In this document: piece after piece, positions 43,101 through 53,900 of the stretch
Layout: each line of letters starts with the position of its first letter
Numbering within the stretch: position 1 is the stretch's first letter
Program-made: the position numbers and the translations under genes
The notes under the pieces: generated by a model
What the model saw: only the letters and a program-made list of their open reading frames with translations
Told to the model about the DNA's origin: nothing
The model's database searches: none
Assembly: GCA_004835665.1 (NCBI GenBank)
Contig: RBKR01000003.1
Location: forward strand, 992,001-1,056,000
DNA: 64,000 nucleotides
Direction of reading: 5' to 3'
Origin: Phoma sp. XZ068
Lineage: Eukaryota; Ascomycota; Dothideomycetes; Pleosporales; Didymellaceae

Positions 43101-45354
43101 TGGATGCAGGAGGTTTGATGTAATGCAAGCGTCCAGCCTGCAGAAACCGTCTTCTCTATGACGCATCTGCACTGGCTGACCACGAGCGCATGGAGGATAA
43201 ACACCGATACCGCAATTCCAGCCAGAGCACCATATGACCCGTTGATCATCAAGGTTATCCAAAGAGATCGTTGATGTCGCCATCGATGCGCCTACCGCAA
43301 AAGCAATGTGAGGTTCTGGCACATCAAGGCCGAGTGTATCAAGCATTGATATCTCGTTTAGGTTCGTGCTAGTCATTGCGACAACAAGATCATTCAATAA
43401 TTTGCACAACCACAGGTATCAGGAAGACTCTTGTGTATACAAAACACAGGCCCGTGAGTGGGTGACGTTCTGCGAGACCTTCTCCTGAGAGCCTGACCGA
43501 CAGATATCATTACCTTGCATCTTCACAGTCATTCCGCAAGCTCTAATGATATCTGATACTCTCTCCCGCAGTATTCATGAGTTTGGTTTTTAACACGTGT
43601 TTTAGAACCCTTGTTAGAGAATTTTGCTGCAGTGAACATGGAGATTTGTGAGTGAACGAAGTACCAGCTGCAGCAGTCGCTTCTCTTATCAACTAGGAGA
43701 TTAAGTCGCCCATAAGCCATCTTTAAGTGCGCTGCGTGACCAAGAGTTGATCACCGAGGGCCATGTGTCTGCTGCTAATCACAAACTTTTTGAGAGTGGT
43801 CCCTGCTGGGCGAGGTTGATAGCACCACCTCCCTAGCGTGCCCTTTCGGACGGGTGTAGCGTCGTGCAGAACAGTGCCGCACACCCGACCCTTGATGCCT
43901 TGAACGCTGATCTGACTCCACCTTGCGTCGACAAGCTTTTGTCTCGGAAATGAAGCCTTTGCCACAGCCACTCAAGAACATTCTACGCCAGTTAGTGTTC
44001 ACCGCTCGAAGCTTGGCTAAAGCTTCGCCAGCTGTGGATAACGTGGGGCTGATGTCACAGGAAGTTGAGCAAATAAACCATGATATACATACTCAATTTT
44101 GGTATTGTTGGTGTGTCGCGTGGAACAAGAATCGCGCTGATGCCTTTTCCTTCGTTTGATCACGATAGCGTCATAGTCCTCCTCCGCACACATACCTGCG
44201 AACGTCGCACTCTTGCCTTCCAGTCTCGTTCGAGTAATAAGCCGATGGTTGATACTCAGACCACTATCCGGATAGCCCTTTTTAGATGCCTGCGCTAACT
44301 GCGCCACGATCTGCGCCAGAAGTTGCCTACTTCATATTCACAACATGCAAGGCAACCCAGGGCTGGCTTCATTGCGAGACTTCACCGAGTCTTGCATGCG
44401 CTCTCGGACCGATTTTCAGAGACATACACCAATTTGCATATGTTTGCTTACAACAAGCACTGCCTTCGTGGTCATGACAAGCGAATAGGTTCAGGGAACC
44501 CAACACACATTGCAGCTGAGAATATCAAATTCTACATCAATTGACTGATGCTCACGAGCACAACCAGTGACTGACTGATGCAGCTAGCGGTCCGTAATCG
44601 TACTGCTGACGAGCATCTCTCCACAACGATGACATCCGAAGTTGCCGGTCTCCGCGCGCTTTTCACTTTCAGGGGCCGATGGACCCGGTCGAAGCCTGAT
44701 GGCCACTCGGTGGTCGACTAATTATCGAATGCTGAAAACATCATTGCCTCAAGAATGAGCAGTGCGTTGATAACAAAGAAGCAGCTATTGGTTTTGTCAG
44801 ACACGAGCCACATTTGTGTTTGACTCAAGCCACTTTTGGCACTTTTGGTCACCCTAAGCTTTCATTCGCAACTATCTCCGGCTCTGGGCCCCTCAAAATA
44901 AATCATTCTAGCGTCTGCGGCCCGCGACCATTGGTGAGAGTGTAATCAGTCTAAACATTTGGTAAATGTGCTTGTATAAACGATCGCCACAGGGATCTTA
45001 ATTCACTCATTGCGCAGCACGGTTTCAGCGCCTGCATAGCACGAGACAGCAAGTCTTGATCCGTCGTACACTTCAAAACCTGTCCTCTGCCCCGCACAAT
45101 TTCTCTCTGAATACACACCTTGGCACACATCCCGTTCTAGCCATTGGAGGAAATTGGATCACCCGCTCGTTGCTTGAATGCCTGCTGGTAACGAGGCACA
45201 CCGCGCTAAGCCACGGTCTAGATCGACACCGCATCAACCCCGATTCATCGTACACGAGCTGAACCGATCAGTCAGCCATAATATCACGACATATCCACAG
45301 GATACCCCGTTCTCCGTTGAGCGACAACCACCCGCAATACGTGTGTTACCTGCA
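40127..45354. other. 5.2-kb gene-poor region
   Basis: No secure gene. The best ORF is 42795-43409 on the minus strand (204 codons), listed separately. Others (40813-41025, 42136-42474, 43923-44159 and so on) are under 115 codons with no domains. No clear terminal repeats or transposase motifs seen by eye. Confidence 0.4.
42795..43409 (-). CDS. Possible orphan gene (204 codons)
   Basis: Minus strand, single frame. It starts MCKLLNDLVVAM, with an alternative Met at residue 12. There is some protein-like sequence (MLDTLGLDVPEPHIAFAVGAS, DFNLRSLQTYVFP) and a cysteine-rich second half (FEVCCCYSRR, CCALEYCQL). No known domain and no splice or context support. The frame is the longest in a 5-kb empty region, which is its only support; it could be chance or a remnant. 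Confidence 0.22.
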   Translation of the reverse strand: MCKLLNDLVVAMTSTNLNEISMLDTLGLDVPEPHIAFAVGASMATSTISLDNLDDQRVIWCSGWNCGIGVYPPCARGQPVQMRHREDGFCRLDACITSNLLHPNFVISHKQSIDGPIDFNLRSLQTYVFPKAHLRVSGSGEVFEVCCCYSRRMPGIRTPLAGRRNKQVLIRQVIRCCALEYCQLTNWPAELFLTIRQMQVDIEM

Positions 45355-46000
45355 ATGTTATTCAAGTTCGGTCATCTCGTTGCGGCCCTGAGCCTGCACA
45401 CTGCTCTCGCGGCACCATCAATGGAGCACCACCTTGAGGATATCCAATGTCGCTGCCTGACTTTTCGCGCAAACGAACGGCCAACGTCATGCAACTTCCT
45501 CGAGTCCAAAGGATTTGGATGGAGGTCTGCCCAGATACTTGCTTCACAGTACGACATCAAGGTTCAATTCGCCAGCAAGAGCACCATCTCTAAGGTGCTC
45601 TTGATCCCCGCTCCAGTTCCGAGCGATGTGCTGCAGACTGCCAGCACTGTGGATGCGCAGTCGGCTTCGAAAGACGTGAATATGAGCCAGAACAAGATTG
45701 TCTGTGGCTTTGGGCAAGAAGTCAGACACATGAGCCACCATCACCGAGAGGGAGAGCCCGACACTCATTTTGTTGGTCAAGTAATCGCTTGGCTTATGCT
45801 GTTCATCGCTCTGTACGTCGTGGGCGAATACGTCTGGATCAGGTAAGACACAACGACGTACTTTGACTGCAACACCGGCTAATGCTGCTAGATACTCATC
45901 TCGAAGGCGAGTCATCAAGCTCAAGGGAGAAGAGCGGCCTCTGAAAGCGAAGCCTGGCAATACCACCTCCTCGAAGGATACACCCTCGGACTTCTCTTGA
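45355..46000 (+). CDS. Small single-pass membrane protein of unknown function
   Basis: Exons 45355-45842 and 45892-46000, predicted 198 aa; intron 45843-45891 (GTAAGA...GCTAG). The first 19 residues, MLFKFGHLVAALSLHTALA, form a signal peptide. A lumenal or extracellular part follows with conserved-looking cysteines (IQCRCLTF, TSCNFLESKGFGW) and a GW/Y pattern. A membrane helix, VIAWLMLFIALYVVGEYVW, lies near residue 150. The tail is short and basic (RYSSRRRVIKLKGEERPLK). The topology is type I. The ORF extends 59 codons upstream, but the signal peptide fixes the start. No family known to me; a small cysteine-bearing membrane protein of fungal type is all that can be said. Confidence 0.65.
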
Positions 46001-46363
46001 AAACTATCGCTAGGTGCACCGACAGGGATTCATCCGACGACTTCCTGTGACAGTTCTCCTTCGATATCTCCATCGCTTGCCTTTGTACTGCACGAGAACG
46101 ATGCCGATGCCCGGCCCACGAGGCCTCGAAACTACGACCGAGCTTGAGCAGCAGGGACTTCTACAGCCAGCAGCTTCCATCCGTGTCAAAGTTCAACGAT
46201 TGGGTAGTCCCTATCGTCACTGCTACGATGCCGACGCCAACATATCGCAACAGACGTCTTGACAGCTGAATTAGAGATATGTCACATTTAGTGTGGAACG
46301 GGAAGGCGTCTCTACCAACACACCACTCCCAGCACGTCCTCCTTCCGCACACCTATCAACGCC
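46001..46363. other. Short gap, convergent genes
   Basis: Holds the 3' ends of the membrane-protein gene and the minus-strand gene that follows. Nothing else recognised. Confidence 0.35.
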
Positions 46364-46921
46364 TCAAAACAATACTACCTCCCCATTCCCCTCCAACTCC
46401 CCCCTCTCCTCCAACCCCCTCACAGCCTCCTTAATCCTCCCCACCATCGCCTTCCCATACTCCGGCCCCAACGGCGGAGCCGGCTTGCTCGCATCCGGCC
46501 TCAACCACGGGACCTCCTTCGCACCCCGCGCCGCACCCCTCAACTCCTTCACGCCCTCGTCGTCAAACCCCGCGCCGAGCAGCACTGCGACCGGCGCGCG
46601 GGCGTAGTTCCTCGTTCCGAGCGCTGAAGGCGATGGGCCGGGGTCTTGGCCGCGGAGGAGGAGGGGGATTGCGCGTTTTCCGGAGGCGACGGATTGGATG
46701 AAATATATGACTGGGTGGTGTGTTAGTTCAGGGAGCACCCAGATAGTGGTGATGTAGGGACCTTCGAATTCAGGCTTGAGGTGTTCGATAACGCTGGCGC
46801 CGATGGCTTCGGTCTTGCCGCAGAGGATAACGGGGTGCGGGGTTTTCATTGTGGAGAATTGGCGGTGGAAGCGGCGGGTTTGGATGGGGAGGCGGGTGAG
46901 TGGGCGGAGTGCTTTAATCAT
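46364..46921 (-). CDS. Unrecognised small protein, possibly mitochondrial
   Basis: Minus strand, exons 46921-46762 and 46710-46364, predicted 168 aa. Intron 46711-46761 (51 bp, GTCCCT...CCCAG) is in frame and stop-free, but splicing joins LKPEFE to VIYFIQSVASG, which reads more naturally. The N-terminus MIKALRPLTRLPIQTRRFHRQFS is Arg-rich without acids, like a mitochondrial presequence; an alternative start, MKTPHPVILCGKTEAIG, lies 24 codons in. The middle has ALGTRNYARAPVAVLLGAGFDDEGV and the end is acidic (GLEERGELEGNGEV). HPVILCGKTEAIGASVIEHL suggests an alpha/beta Rossmann-like start. I cannot name the family. Confidence 0.6.
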   Translation of the reverse strand: MIKALRPLTRLPIQTRRFHRQFSTMKTPHPVILCGKTEAIGASVIEHLKPEFEGPYITTIWVLPELTHHPVIYFIQSVASGKRAIPLLLRGQDPGPSPSALGTRNYARAPVAVLLGAGFDDEGVKELRGAARGAKEVPWLRPDASKPAPPLGPEYGKAMVGRIKEAVRGLEERGELEGNGEVVLF

Positions 46922-47384
46922 GGTATGCGTGATGGGTAGTGCACGAGGGATATACGTTGTGGCGTGTGAGACGGCTTCACGTGCGGGACGCCTGGTGGGA
47001 GGACGTAAGCAGCCAATTAGTCACAGGAGGATTTGCTGCTTTTGTATTTGCAGGTGAGATGTCAGAGGCTCCTGATTCAAGAGTAGAGGCGGGCACTGAA
47101 TGCATCTTACGAACTTCTTACGTCCGACTTTATGTCCGAAAGGGAGGCGGAGAGAGCGACGTCATAGGCCATACACATCGAGGCAGGCTCGAGGGCTAGA
47201 CCAGACTTGTTACTTTGTTGCGAAAAAGGTATCTTCCATCTATTATGTATTACAATATATACGTAGTGACGTCTGTACAACCAGTCCGTGGCCAAGGGTA
47301 TCCAATGCCATCACCCCCCAAACGCCAAGCTATGCCTCGCAATCAACGCTCTAGCATGCCATAATACGCAAGAAAAAAGCCATT
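46922..47384. other. Gap between two minus-strand genes
   Basis: Promoter side of the small protein gene and the 3' end of the large ORF. No gene recognised. Confidence 0.35.
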
Positions 47385-50300
47385 CTACAGCCACAGTAGC
47401 CACCTGAGAACTCCCCAGATGATACCAACAATGCTCTTCAGCAGTCCGTAGATTGCAAAGATGATAGATGCGAATCGCAGAGCTACAACAATCGTCCATT
47501 CTACTGCTGACCATCCCCAACTCATGACCCATCTGGTGTGGCGGCGCCGCTGCCGCAACATGCGGTCGATTTCGTCGTTGATCTGCTTGACCTGCAGGGG
47601 TCCTTGACCTGATACCTCACTGGTGATGCGTACGGCCTTGTCGCCGCTTTCGAAGATGCGTGGCATGAGGTCGTTTTCAATACTTTCTCTTAGCTGAACA
47701 ATGCGGGTGTTGAGATCCTTGATGGTGCCAGATCTGAACTTTTCGCATGCACTGTGGAGAGCTGATGTGGAGGTTTCGAGATCGTGGACCAAAATGCGAG
47801 CAGCAAGCACATGCTCTTCCTTCTTCGGCACAGGGAACAACTCCTCGTTTGCGGTCTCCGCAGCCAGAGTGAGAAACCTCGGGGGCTGAGGACTTGGCAT
47901 TTGCGCGCGTCGAGCGATTTCTTTGGCTTTTACCCCAGAGCAGAGGAAGAGGGCGCGCACGCGAGCAATGTCTGCTTGGGTGACTGCATTCTGCCGTTTC
48001 CTGCGCTGAAGAGCATGCTCATCGTCACCATCAGTAATGCTCCAGTGTCGTTTCCCGTCGAGCGTGGGACGAGAGGCACTGCGACGCCTGCTTTGGGCAT
48101 CCTTAAGGGCGGTTGGCGGGGGTGCGCCAGGAAACACGCTGCCAGGCCGTGCGAGCTGCTTATTTATTTGATCTTGTTCATGACTTCGGACGGGGCCTAG
48201 TGTAGCCGTCGAAGAAGCTGTCGAGACGCGTTCCAGATCCATACGAGGTGGCAGAAGTCGGTCAATGCGAGGAGATCGAGTGTTCCGATGTTCGCGCGCC
48301 TGGCGTGAGATGTGATGCTCGGGGTCCGACGTATCATCGTTGTCACTCAACGCTTCGTGAGCAGGACGGAAGGTTGGAAGTTTGAGGTGATATCGACCAT
48401 CTACCTCCGACGTGACACTCTCTGTTGTAGTCGATGTGACTGTGCGCGAGAGCGTCGGTGGGTTGTTGCGCACGCCATCTTCGTCAAACTCCACAGAATT
48501 GCGATCAGAAATCGTGCTCGCATCCGTGTCATCAGCTCGGTCTCGTCTGAAGATGATATCACCCACTTTCGTGCCCTCATGCTTGACCCCCTTGAAGAAC
48601 CTTGTCACAGCAGAGTGAGGATCTCTCAAGTCCTGTCCCTCTCTGCGACGCAACTTGTCTGGGCTAGGCAGGCTGCTCACGCTGTCATTCTTACGGTGGC
48701 TGAGGAGGTTCTTCACAGCACCTGGGGCAGCGAAGATGGCATTTCCAAGGCCGCTAGGCTCCTGAGATTCCTCACTCGTCTGTCGAGAGTGTTGTTTCTT
48801 GTCTAGGCTTGCTGTTTCCTGCTCATGCTTGTCGCGATCGTGTGAAGTGTGGAAAGGATTGAGCTTGCTTCCTTTTGTCTTTCCGAGGTCAGACTCTGCT
48901 CTACTTGGAGGCGACGACTCACTTCTCACGTGTGAGAAATGCTTCGTACGAGGCGGGGTGCTGTGCGCAGTGCTATCTTGGGATTCGAAAGATGATCGGG
49001 GTTCAGCCGACTTGATGGGCGACAAGGGATTGGTGCGGTTCCGCGGAGGCATCTTGAAGGTAGTGGTCTCGTCCATTCTCGCAGAGCCATTCGCCAACCG
49101 CGGTACATCTAGTGAGTTGCGTGAAACCTTCCCATCAGGAATGTCATCATGTGCTCGTCCCCATTTGTCAGGCGTGTCTGGAGTGAAGACGGCCGGAGGC
49201 TGGTTGTTGATCCCCTTGGTCTGTAGCTCGAGCTGTTTTTTCATCTGCAGTGCAAGCGGGCCGGTGTTATGCTCAAGATCGACGGACTTTCTGGCCTTGT
49301 GCGCATCATTGTCCGAGTCGGACGAGTCGCTGTATCCTTCTGAGTGCTTTCGTGGACTACCTCTGCCTTTTCGAAGTCGCGAGTCGGCGCGTATTGTCCT
49401 GAGTAGTCTTCTCTTACGGCCGCGCTCACTGCCCTGCTCGCTCTCATCGCCAGTCGCAGGGTCAACAGCAGTGCCAGGCAGGCCATCCACCCAGCTGCGG
49501 CTCCTCTTATCAGAGTACTCCTTGCTAGGACGTGCTTGGAGGAGGTCGTTCTTTTGCTGCTTTTGCGGTGGTTCTCGTGGTGGAAATATCTTGCGGCCGT
49601 TACGGTCTTCGATGATGGTCTTGTTTTCGTTGTGTTCGAGCCAGTATGCATCAGCAAGCAGCTCCTCGGGGGTAAAATTCCAGCCCTGCTGGGATTTCGG
49701 TAATTTGGCCTGCGCCTCTTGCATGTGCTCGTCATCGTGCAGCTTTGGCAGCAGAACACGATCCTCTTGGCGGTACCCAGGTCTTTTCGACTGTTCCTCA
49801 ATTCGATCGACCCAGTCGTGGACTAGGTCGATATCAGCGAAGTCGGTGGGCTCGTGAGGTAAGGTTAGCCGCTCGCGGGCTCTACTCTTGCGGTTCCGCA
49901 GAGCTTGTAAAGGGTTATAGGGCCGGCCGAGGTCATGCTGCTTATTGGCATACGAGGGTGTACGTGTGAGTTGGGCTTGCGGGCTGCCTGGGACAGCGCT
50001 TGATGTGTATATGTAATTGCCCGGGGCATTAGCATCTGCTTTCAGCGGCGGGAGGAAGTCCAGCAAGCGTATGTAGGCGGCACGAAGCTCGATGTACGTG
50101 CGTGCCTTGTCTCGCCGCTGCAGCGTTGCGGCTTTGAATTCGCGTGATGCTGGGAAGGCCATGGAACCGCTCCGCTGCATACTGGTGGACATGTGACGAG
50201 ACGGAGACGCCTTCGCGCCCATGGGCGATATATTGCGCGACACTCTACGTTGCTCGTTCAGGTACTGGCGCAGGCTGCTGCCGACACCGGCGTTGGAGAA

Positions 50301-50906
50301 GCTGCCCTCCCGCTGTGAAGCAGATGTAGCCCTCGATGGCGAGCCCAGCAGCGGGTTGGCACTGGGGTTCCGGCGTCTCTCGCTCAGGCTCAGGGCCATG
50401 TGTACGAGCTGGTTCGGGTCGACGGTTAGGCGCGGTGGTACCTTGCTCCTAGCCTTCGGTACACGCAGTTGGCTGTGCTCGTGTCCTCCCTCCGTCCGCT
50501 GTGCCCGCGGCGAGCTGCCCGGGGAGGTCCCCCTCTTGCTGCCATGTTCTGGCTCTCCGTCGTCGTCGGGCGCTCGCCCCGCTCTGCTCTTGCCCTTGAC
50601 ATCGGCGGCGTGTGCGTGGCGGGCGCTGTGACGATTGCGCGGCCCGGCGGGGAAGCTCGAGTCCAGCAAGAAGCCGCCGCCAGGCCTGCCTGCGCGGTGC
50701 CGGCGGACGGCAAAGTCCTGCTCTTCAATGGCCTCTGAACGCAGCGGACTGCTCCCAGACCCCTGCGAGGCTGCGCGGTCATGTGCGGAGCCGCCCTCCC
50801 CGTTGTCGACGCCGGGGCCCGGGGTGTTGGAGTGGAGTGTGTGCGACGACGTGACCGACGGCTCCGACGAGAACGAGGGCCGGCCATCGCTGGAGGGTGC
50901 CGACAT
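47385..50906 (-). CDS. Large 1173-residue protein, disordered with C-terminal membrane segments
   Basis: Minus strand, single exon. The start at MSAPSSDGRPSFSS was chosen; the frame is open 78 codons further (to 51140), but that part is Ala/Cys-rich and signal-poor. Most of the protein is Ser/Arg/Asp-rich and disordered. Ordered islands are KARTYIELRAAYIRLLDFLPPL, FADIDLVHDWVDRIEEQ (around residue 390) and WNFTPEELLADAYWLEHNENK. Near the end a helical domain (TQADIARVRALFLCSGVKAKEIARRAQ) is followed by coiled coil (LVHDLETSTSALHSACEKF). The last ~50 residues are two hydrophobic segments, WSAVEWTIVVALRFASIIFAI and LLKSIVGIIWGVLRWLLWL, giving a tail anchor or hairpin. A single-exon gene this long is unusual here. 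Conserved fungal type by look, but function unknown; probably an organelle-membrane protein. Confidence 0.8.
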   Translation of the reverse strand: MSAPSSDGRPSFSSEPSVTSSHTLHSNTPGPGVDNGEGGSAHDRAASQGSGSSPLRSEAIEEQDFAVRRHRAGRPGGGFLLDSSFPAGPRNRHSARHAHAADVKGKSRAGRAPDDDGEPEHGSKRGTSPGSSPRAQRTEGGHEHSQLRVPKARSKVPPRLTVDPNQLVHMALSLSERRRNPSANPLLGSPSRATSASQREGSFSNAGVGSSLRQYLNEQRRVSRNISPMGAKASPSRHMSTSMQRSGSMAFPASREFKAATLQRRDKARTYIELRAAYIRLLDFLPPLKADANAPGNYIYTSSAVPGSPQAQLTRTPSYANKQHDLGRPYNPLQALRNRKSRARERLTLPHEPTDFADIDLVHDWVDRIEEQSKRPGYRQEDRVLLPKLHDDEHMQEAQAKLPKSQQGWNFTPEELLADAYWLEHNENKTIIEDRNGRKIFPPREPPQKQQKNDLLQARPSKEYSDKRSRSWVDGLPGTAVDPATGDESEQGSERGRKRRLLRTIRADSRLRKGRGSPRKHSEGYSDSSDSDNDAHKARKSVDLEHNTGPLALQMKKQLELQTKGINNQPPAVFTPDTPDKWGRAHDDIPDGKVSRNSLDVPRLANGSARMDETTTFKMPPRNRTNPLSPIKSAEPRSSFESQDSTAHSTPPRTKHFSHVRSESSPPSRAESDLGKTKGSKLNPFHTSHDRDKHEQETASLDKKQHSRQTSEESQEPSGLGNAIFAAPGAVKNLLSHRKNDSVSSLPSPDKLRRREGQDLRDPHSAVTRFFKGVKHEGTKVGDIIFRRDRADDTDASTISDRNSVEFDEDGVRNNPPTLSRTVTSTTTESVTSEVDGRYHLKLPTFRPAHEALSDNDDTSDPEHHISRQAREHRNTRSPRIDRLLPPRMDLERVSTASSTATLGPVRSHEQDQINKQLARPGSVFPGAPPPTALKDAQSRRRSASRPTLDGKRHWSITDGDDEHALQRRKRQNAVTQADIARVRALFLCSGVKAKEIARRAQMPSPQPPRFLTLAAETANEELFPVPKKEEHVLAARILVHDLETSTSALHSACEKFRSGTIKDLNTRIVQLRESIENDLMPRIFESGDKAVRITSEVSGQGPLQVKQINDEIDRMLRQRRRHTRWVMSWGWSAVEWTIVVALRFASIIFAIYGLLKSIVGIIWGVLRWLLWL

Positions 50907-53900
50907 GACGGTGTCGATGGCGGGTGCGGCGATGTTAGCTACTCCGCAGGCGTGGGCACATGGCGAGTCCAAGTGCTGCGCGGTGCAGGCGGCGGCGCAG
51001 GCGATGGTGCAGCAGGCAAAGGGCCGCAGAGGTGCCAGAGCACAGCAAGCGCGTGCTGGGTGTGCTGGACGTGCTGGACTGCAAAAGCTGGAGAGTGCTA
51101 ACATCAACGGCGAGCCGTTGGACTGACAGCTCGGCTGCATCCCCGGCCGCTGCCCTCACACGTCACCGCCCATGCAGCTGCCTGAGAGCTCCAGAGCTCC
51201 ACTTGGAATGCTCGTCTGCCACCAACCACATCAAGTCACGTTGTATCTTGGCTCATACAGTACACAATCAAAAAGCATGCAATTATAGTCCAGACAATAT
51301 GTAATGATGATGATTTCTTCTGATAATTCCTGAGTAAATGATACAGCTGAGTTGTGAGGTGCCATGACATGTGCCCACCAGCTAAATATGCACGTGAAGC
51401 TTGCACGTTGCTAGGATTCTACAACCCTTTTCATCTACGTACCTGACGACGACCAGAGTGACAAGCCAGATGCTAATGTCCAACCGAGAGACTCAGTCTT
51501 ACCAAAGGTTCGCACCAGATCTCATACAATCAAAGAGTCTGTGGATGCATCACCGAGAGCATCCAATATTTGTACTGCTTGTATCGCCAATGACACCCTG
51601 CAGTTGGACCAAGAGAGTTCTACGCAATGCTGCTACGGAAGATTTGTGAACCAGCCTTCGATGTTATCACCACGTATCATTCCCCGCTCAAGGGTCCCAG
51701 AGGGGCCCAGAGGGATTGAACATTTTTACTTGATGGCCAGCTTCTGCATTCGGTATTGAGGACAGATTGGCAGTCGCCAGGGTTCCCAGCCGCTAGACTT
51801 GCGTAATTCCTTCGTGCTGAAGGCAGAAACCGGCCATCTAAGGGATGGCAGTTGATTATGGTATCGTTGCGGTCGAGCTGCCAAGAGCGCGTGCTGTTTG
51901 GGTGGGTTGACTTTCTTTGACAAAGTCTACATGAGCCGAAGCGTTGTGCGAGATGAAATTCTGAGCTCTAGTGGCTGCGGTGGGTCGTATGTTGTCGTTC
52001 AAGGCACGAAGTTCCATGTATGCCGTTGATGCCAGCCAAAAGGCTGTGCCCAAGACGCCTGAAGAAACTGTCAGTCCTTGTGTTGCGTAGTACCCGCGAC
52101 ATGCGAAAAGTAATGATTTGAACATGCAGCGATTGTAACCCCAAGAGTCAATTCTGCGTCAGCAGTCTGACAATACCGAGCATAGCTATGCCATAACATG
52201 AAGGGTAGGGCCATGCTACGTTACAGCTCCCTGTACCATAACGAACAAGGATGCAATGTGCGAGAATTTAGACGGGCCAAGTACGGTGAGGTTGTCGGTC
52301 AGCCCTAACGTATGGCTGGCGGATTAGCCTAAAACATGTTACGCGTGAGGCTGACAGGCCGGGGAGAGCTGACAACCCGCGCATTCGAAACAGCACCCTT
52401 CAGGCCGTATGTAGTATACAATGTTTCGACAGCATCTTGCCAGCCGTACCACTGCGCAAGCAAGTATATGGTTGGTAACGTCATCGACAGTGTAGATAGA
52501 TGTTCCTGGCGAACAGGAGTATGCCAGAGGTGAGGATGTGGTCTCGAGACTGTGTGAACGTCGCGACTTTCGCTGAGGCGTCGAATTCTTGTGGTCGTCG
52601 ATAGTGTATGAGCAGAATTTTTGCTCGCAATAAGCTGACGTTTCAGCTGCGTATCCTTACGCCAACACACTCCACTTCTCCACAGTCGATTGCTGCCGAA
52701 TAAGCGCAAACAGGTCCACCTCTCCTCGATGTGTATCTGAGAATGAGCCAACGTCTGCGCTCCTCATACGTTTCGTATGTCAGTCAGACACCCCTATCAC
52801 TGTGATGAGCAAGGTTGAGGCAACAGTGGTGTCTTGGGTGTCGTCCGTTGCCAGTCCGAAGGATGGCTACTTGCTATCTGTGATTCTGTCTGATTAGCCT
52901 GACCTTGCGACTGCCGAGAGCGCTCTTGAGGGCTTCAGGCTCGGACCATGGAGCTGGATGGTATGACTGCTTCTCAAACCCCCGATACTTGCATTGTTGA
53001 GGATATCTCAATCGCACTCGCAAGGACGAATGCCCCCGTAACTTCGATAGAGTGTATATCCGCTAGCAGAGCAATACAGGGCAGAGCCAGCCCAAGACTT
53101 TGCGTTCGTAACCCTGCTGCTCGGAATTGAAGTAAAGTACATTGTGGTTCGGAACGCTGCGGAGAGTCCGAACAATTGACTTCTGCACTGCCGCGGCAAG
53201 CTGCAAGGTTGGCCAGTCCGCAACAGATGGATTGATTGCAAAACCGATCGATCCATGTACGAGTCCGCTCCCACACAGTGGACTGTTGTTTCACCACACC
53301 CAATATGCACCATAAATGACCGGAAGCTTAGTGTAACATATCGTGTCGGTGAGTGGTACCATATGCACTCTCGTATTTGCCGTCTCAGCTCGTACCGTCA
53401 AACTGCTTCGCACTTAAAGATAGATACGATGACTTGCGATATCTTCGAGGCTGTTTTTAGGACTCGCAACAGCATTGTTGTCGCTACTGTTGACACATGA
53501 GCAATCGCAATAGCTATGATCCTGGACTCGATAGGACAGCCAGACTGATGTAGTCCATCCCAACTCGGTATATGGTAGCGAGCAAGTTGGCGATGCAGAG
53601 TAAGAAAACCTGAAACGCTGAGTCTTCCCTTGCCAGGCTAGGGGCTTACGAATCAGCAAGCGTGTCCTCGCATGCAGCCATATGCCTTCTACGTCAGGAC
53701 TGCCTCTCCAATCTCATGGGAAGCTCATGTCCAGTGACTGCACCCAAGTTCATGAGGCCGCATTAACAGGCGTCATAGGGCATGCTCCTCACATTAGTCG
53801 GAGATTTCGCCTTCGAACGAAAGAGTGGAGGCGGACCTGTATCCGGTCCATACCTCTGGATATCGCACGAGTTCGAAGGGTCTTGCCTCCTAAGACGATG

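Noticed and set aside
48312..49857. Plus-strand ORFs of 164 and 352 codons
   Set aside because: They are antisense to the well-supported 1173-residue ORF and show Ser/Cys/Leu-rich shadow composition.
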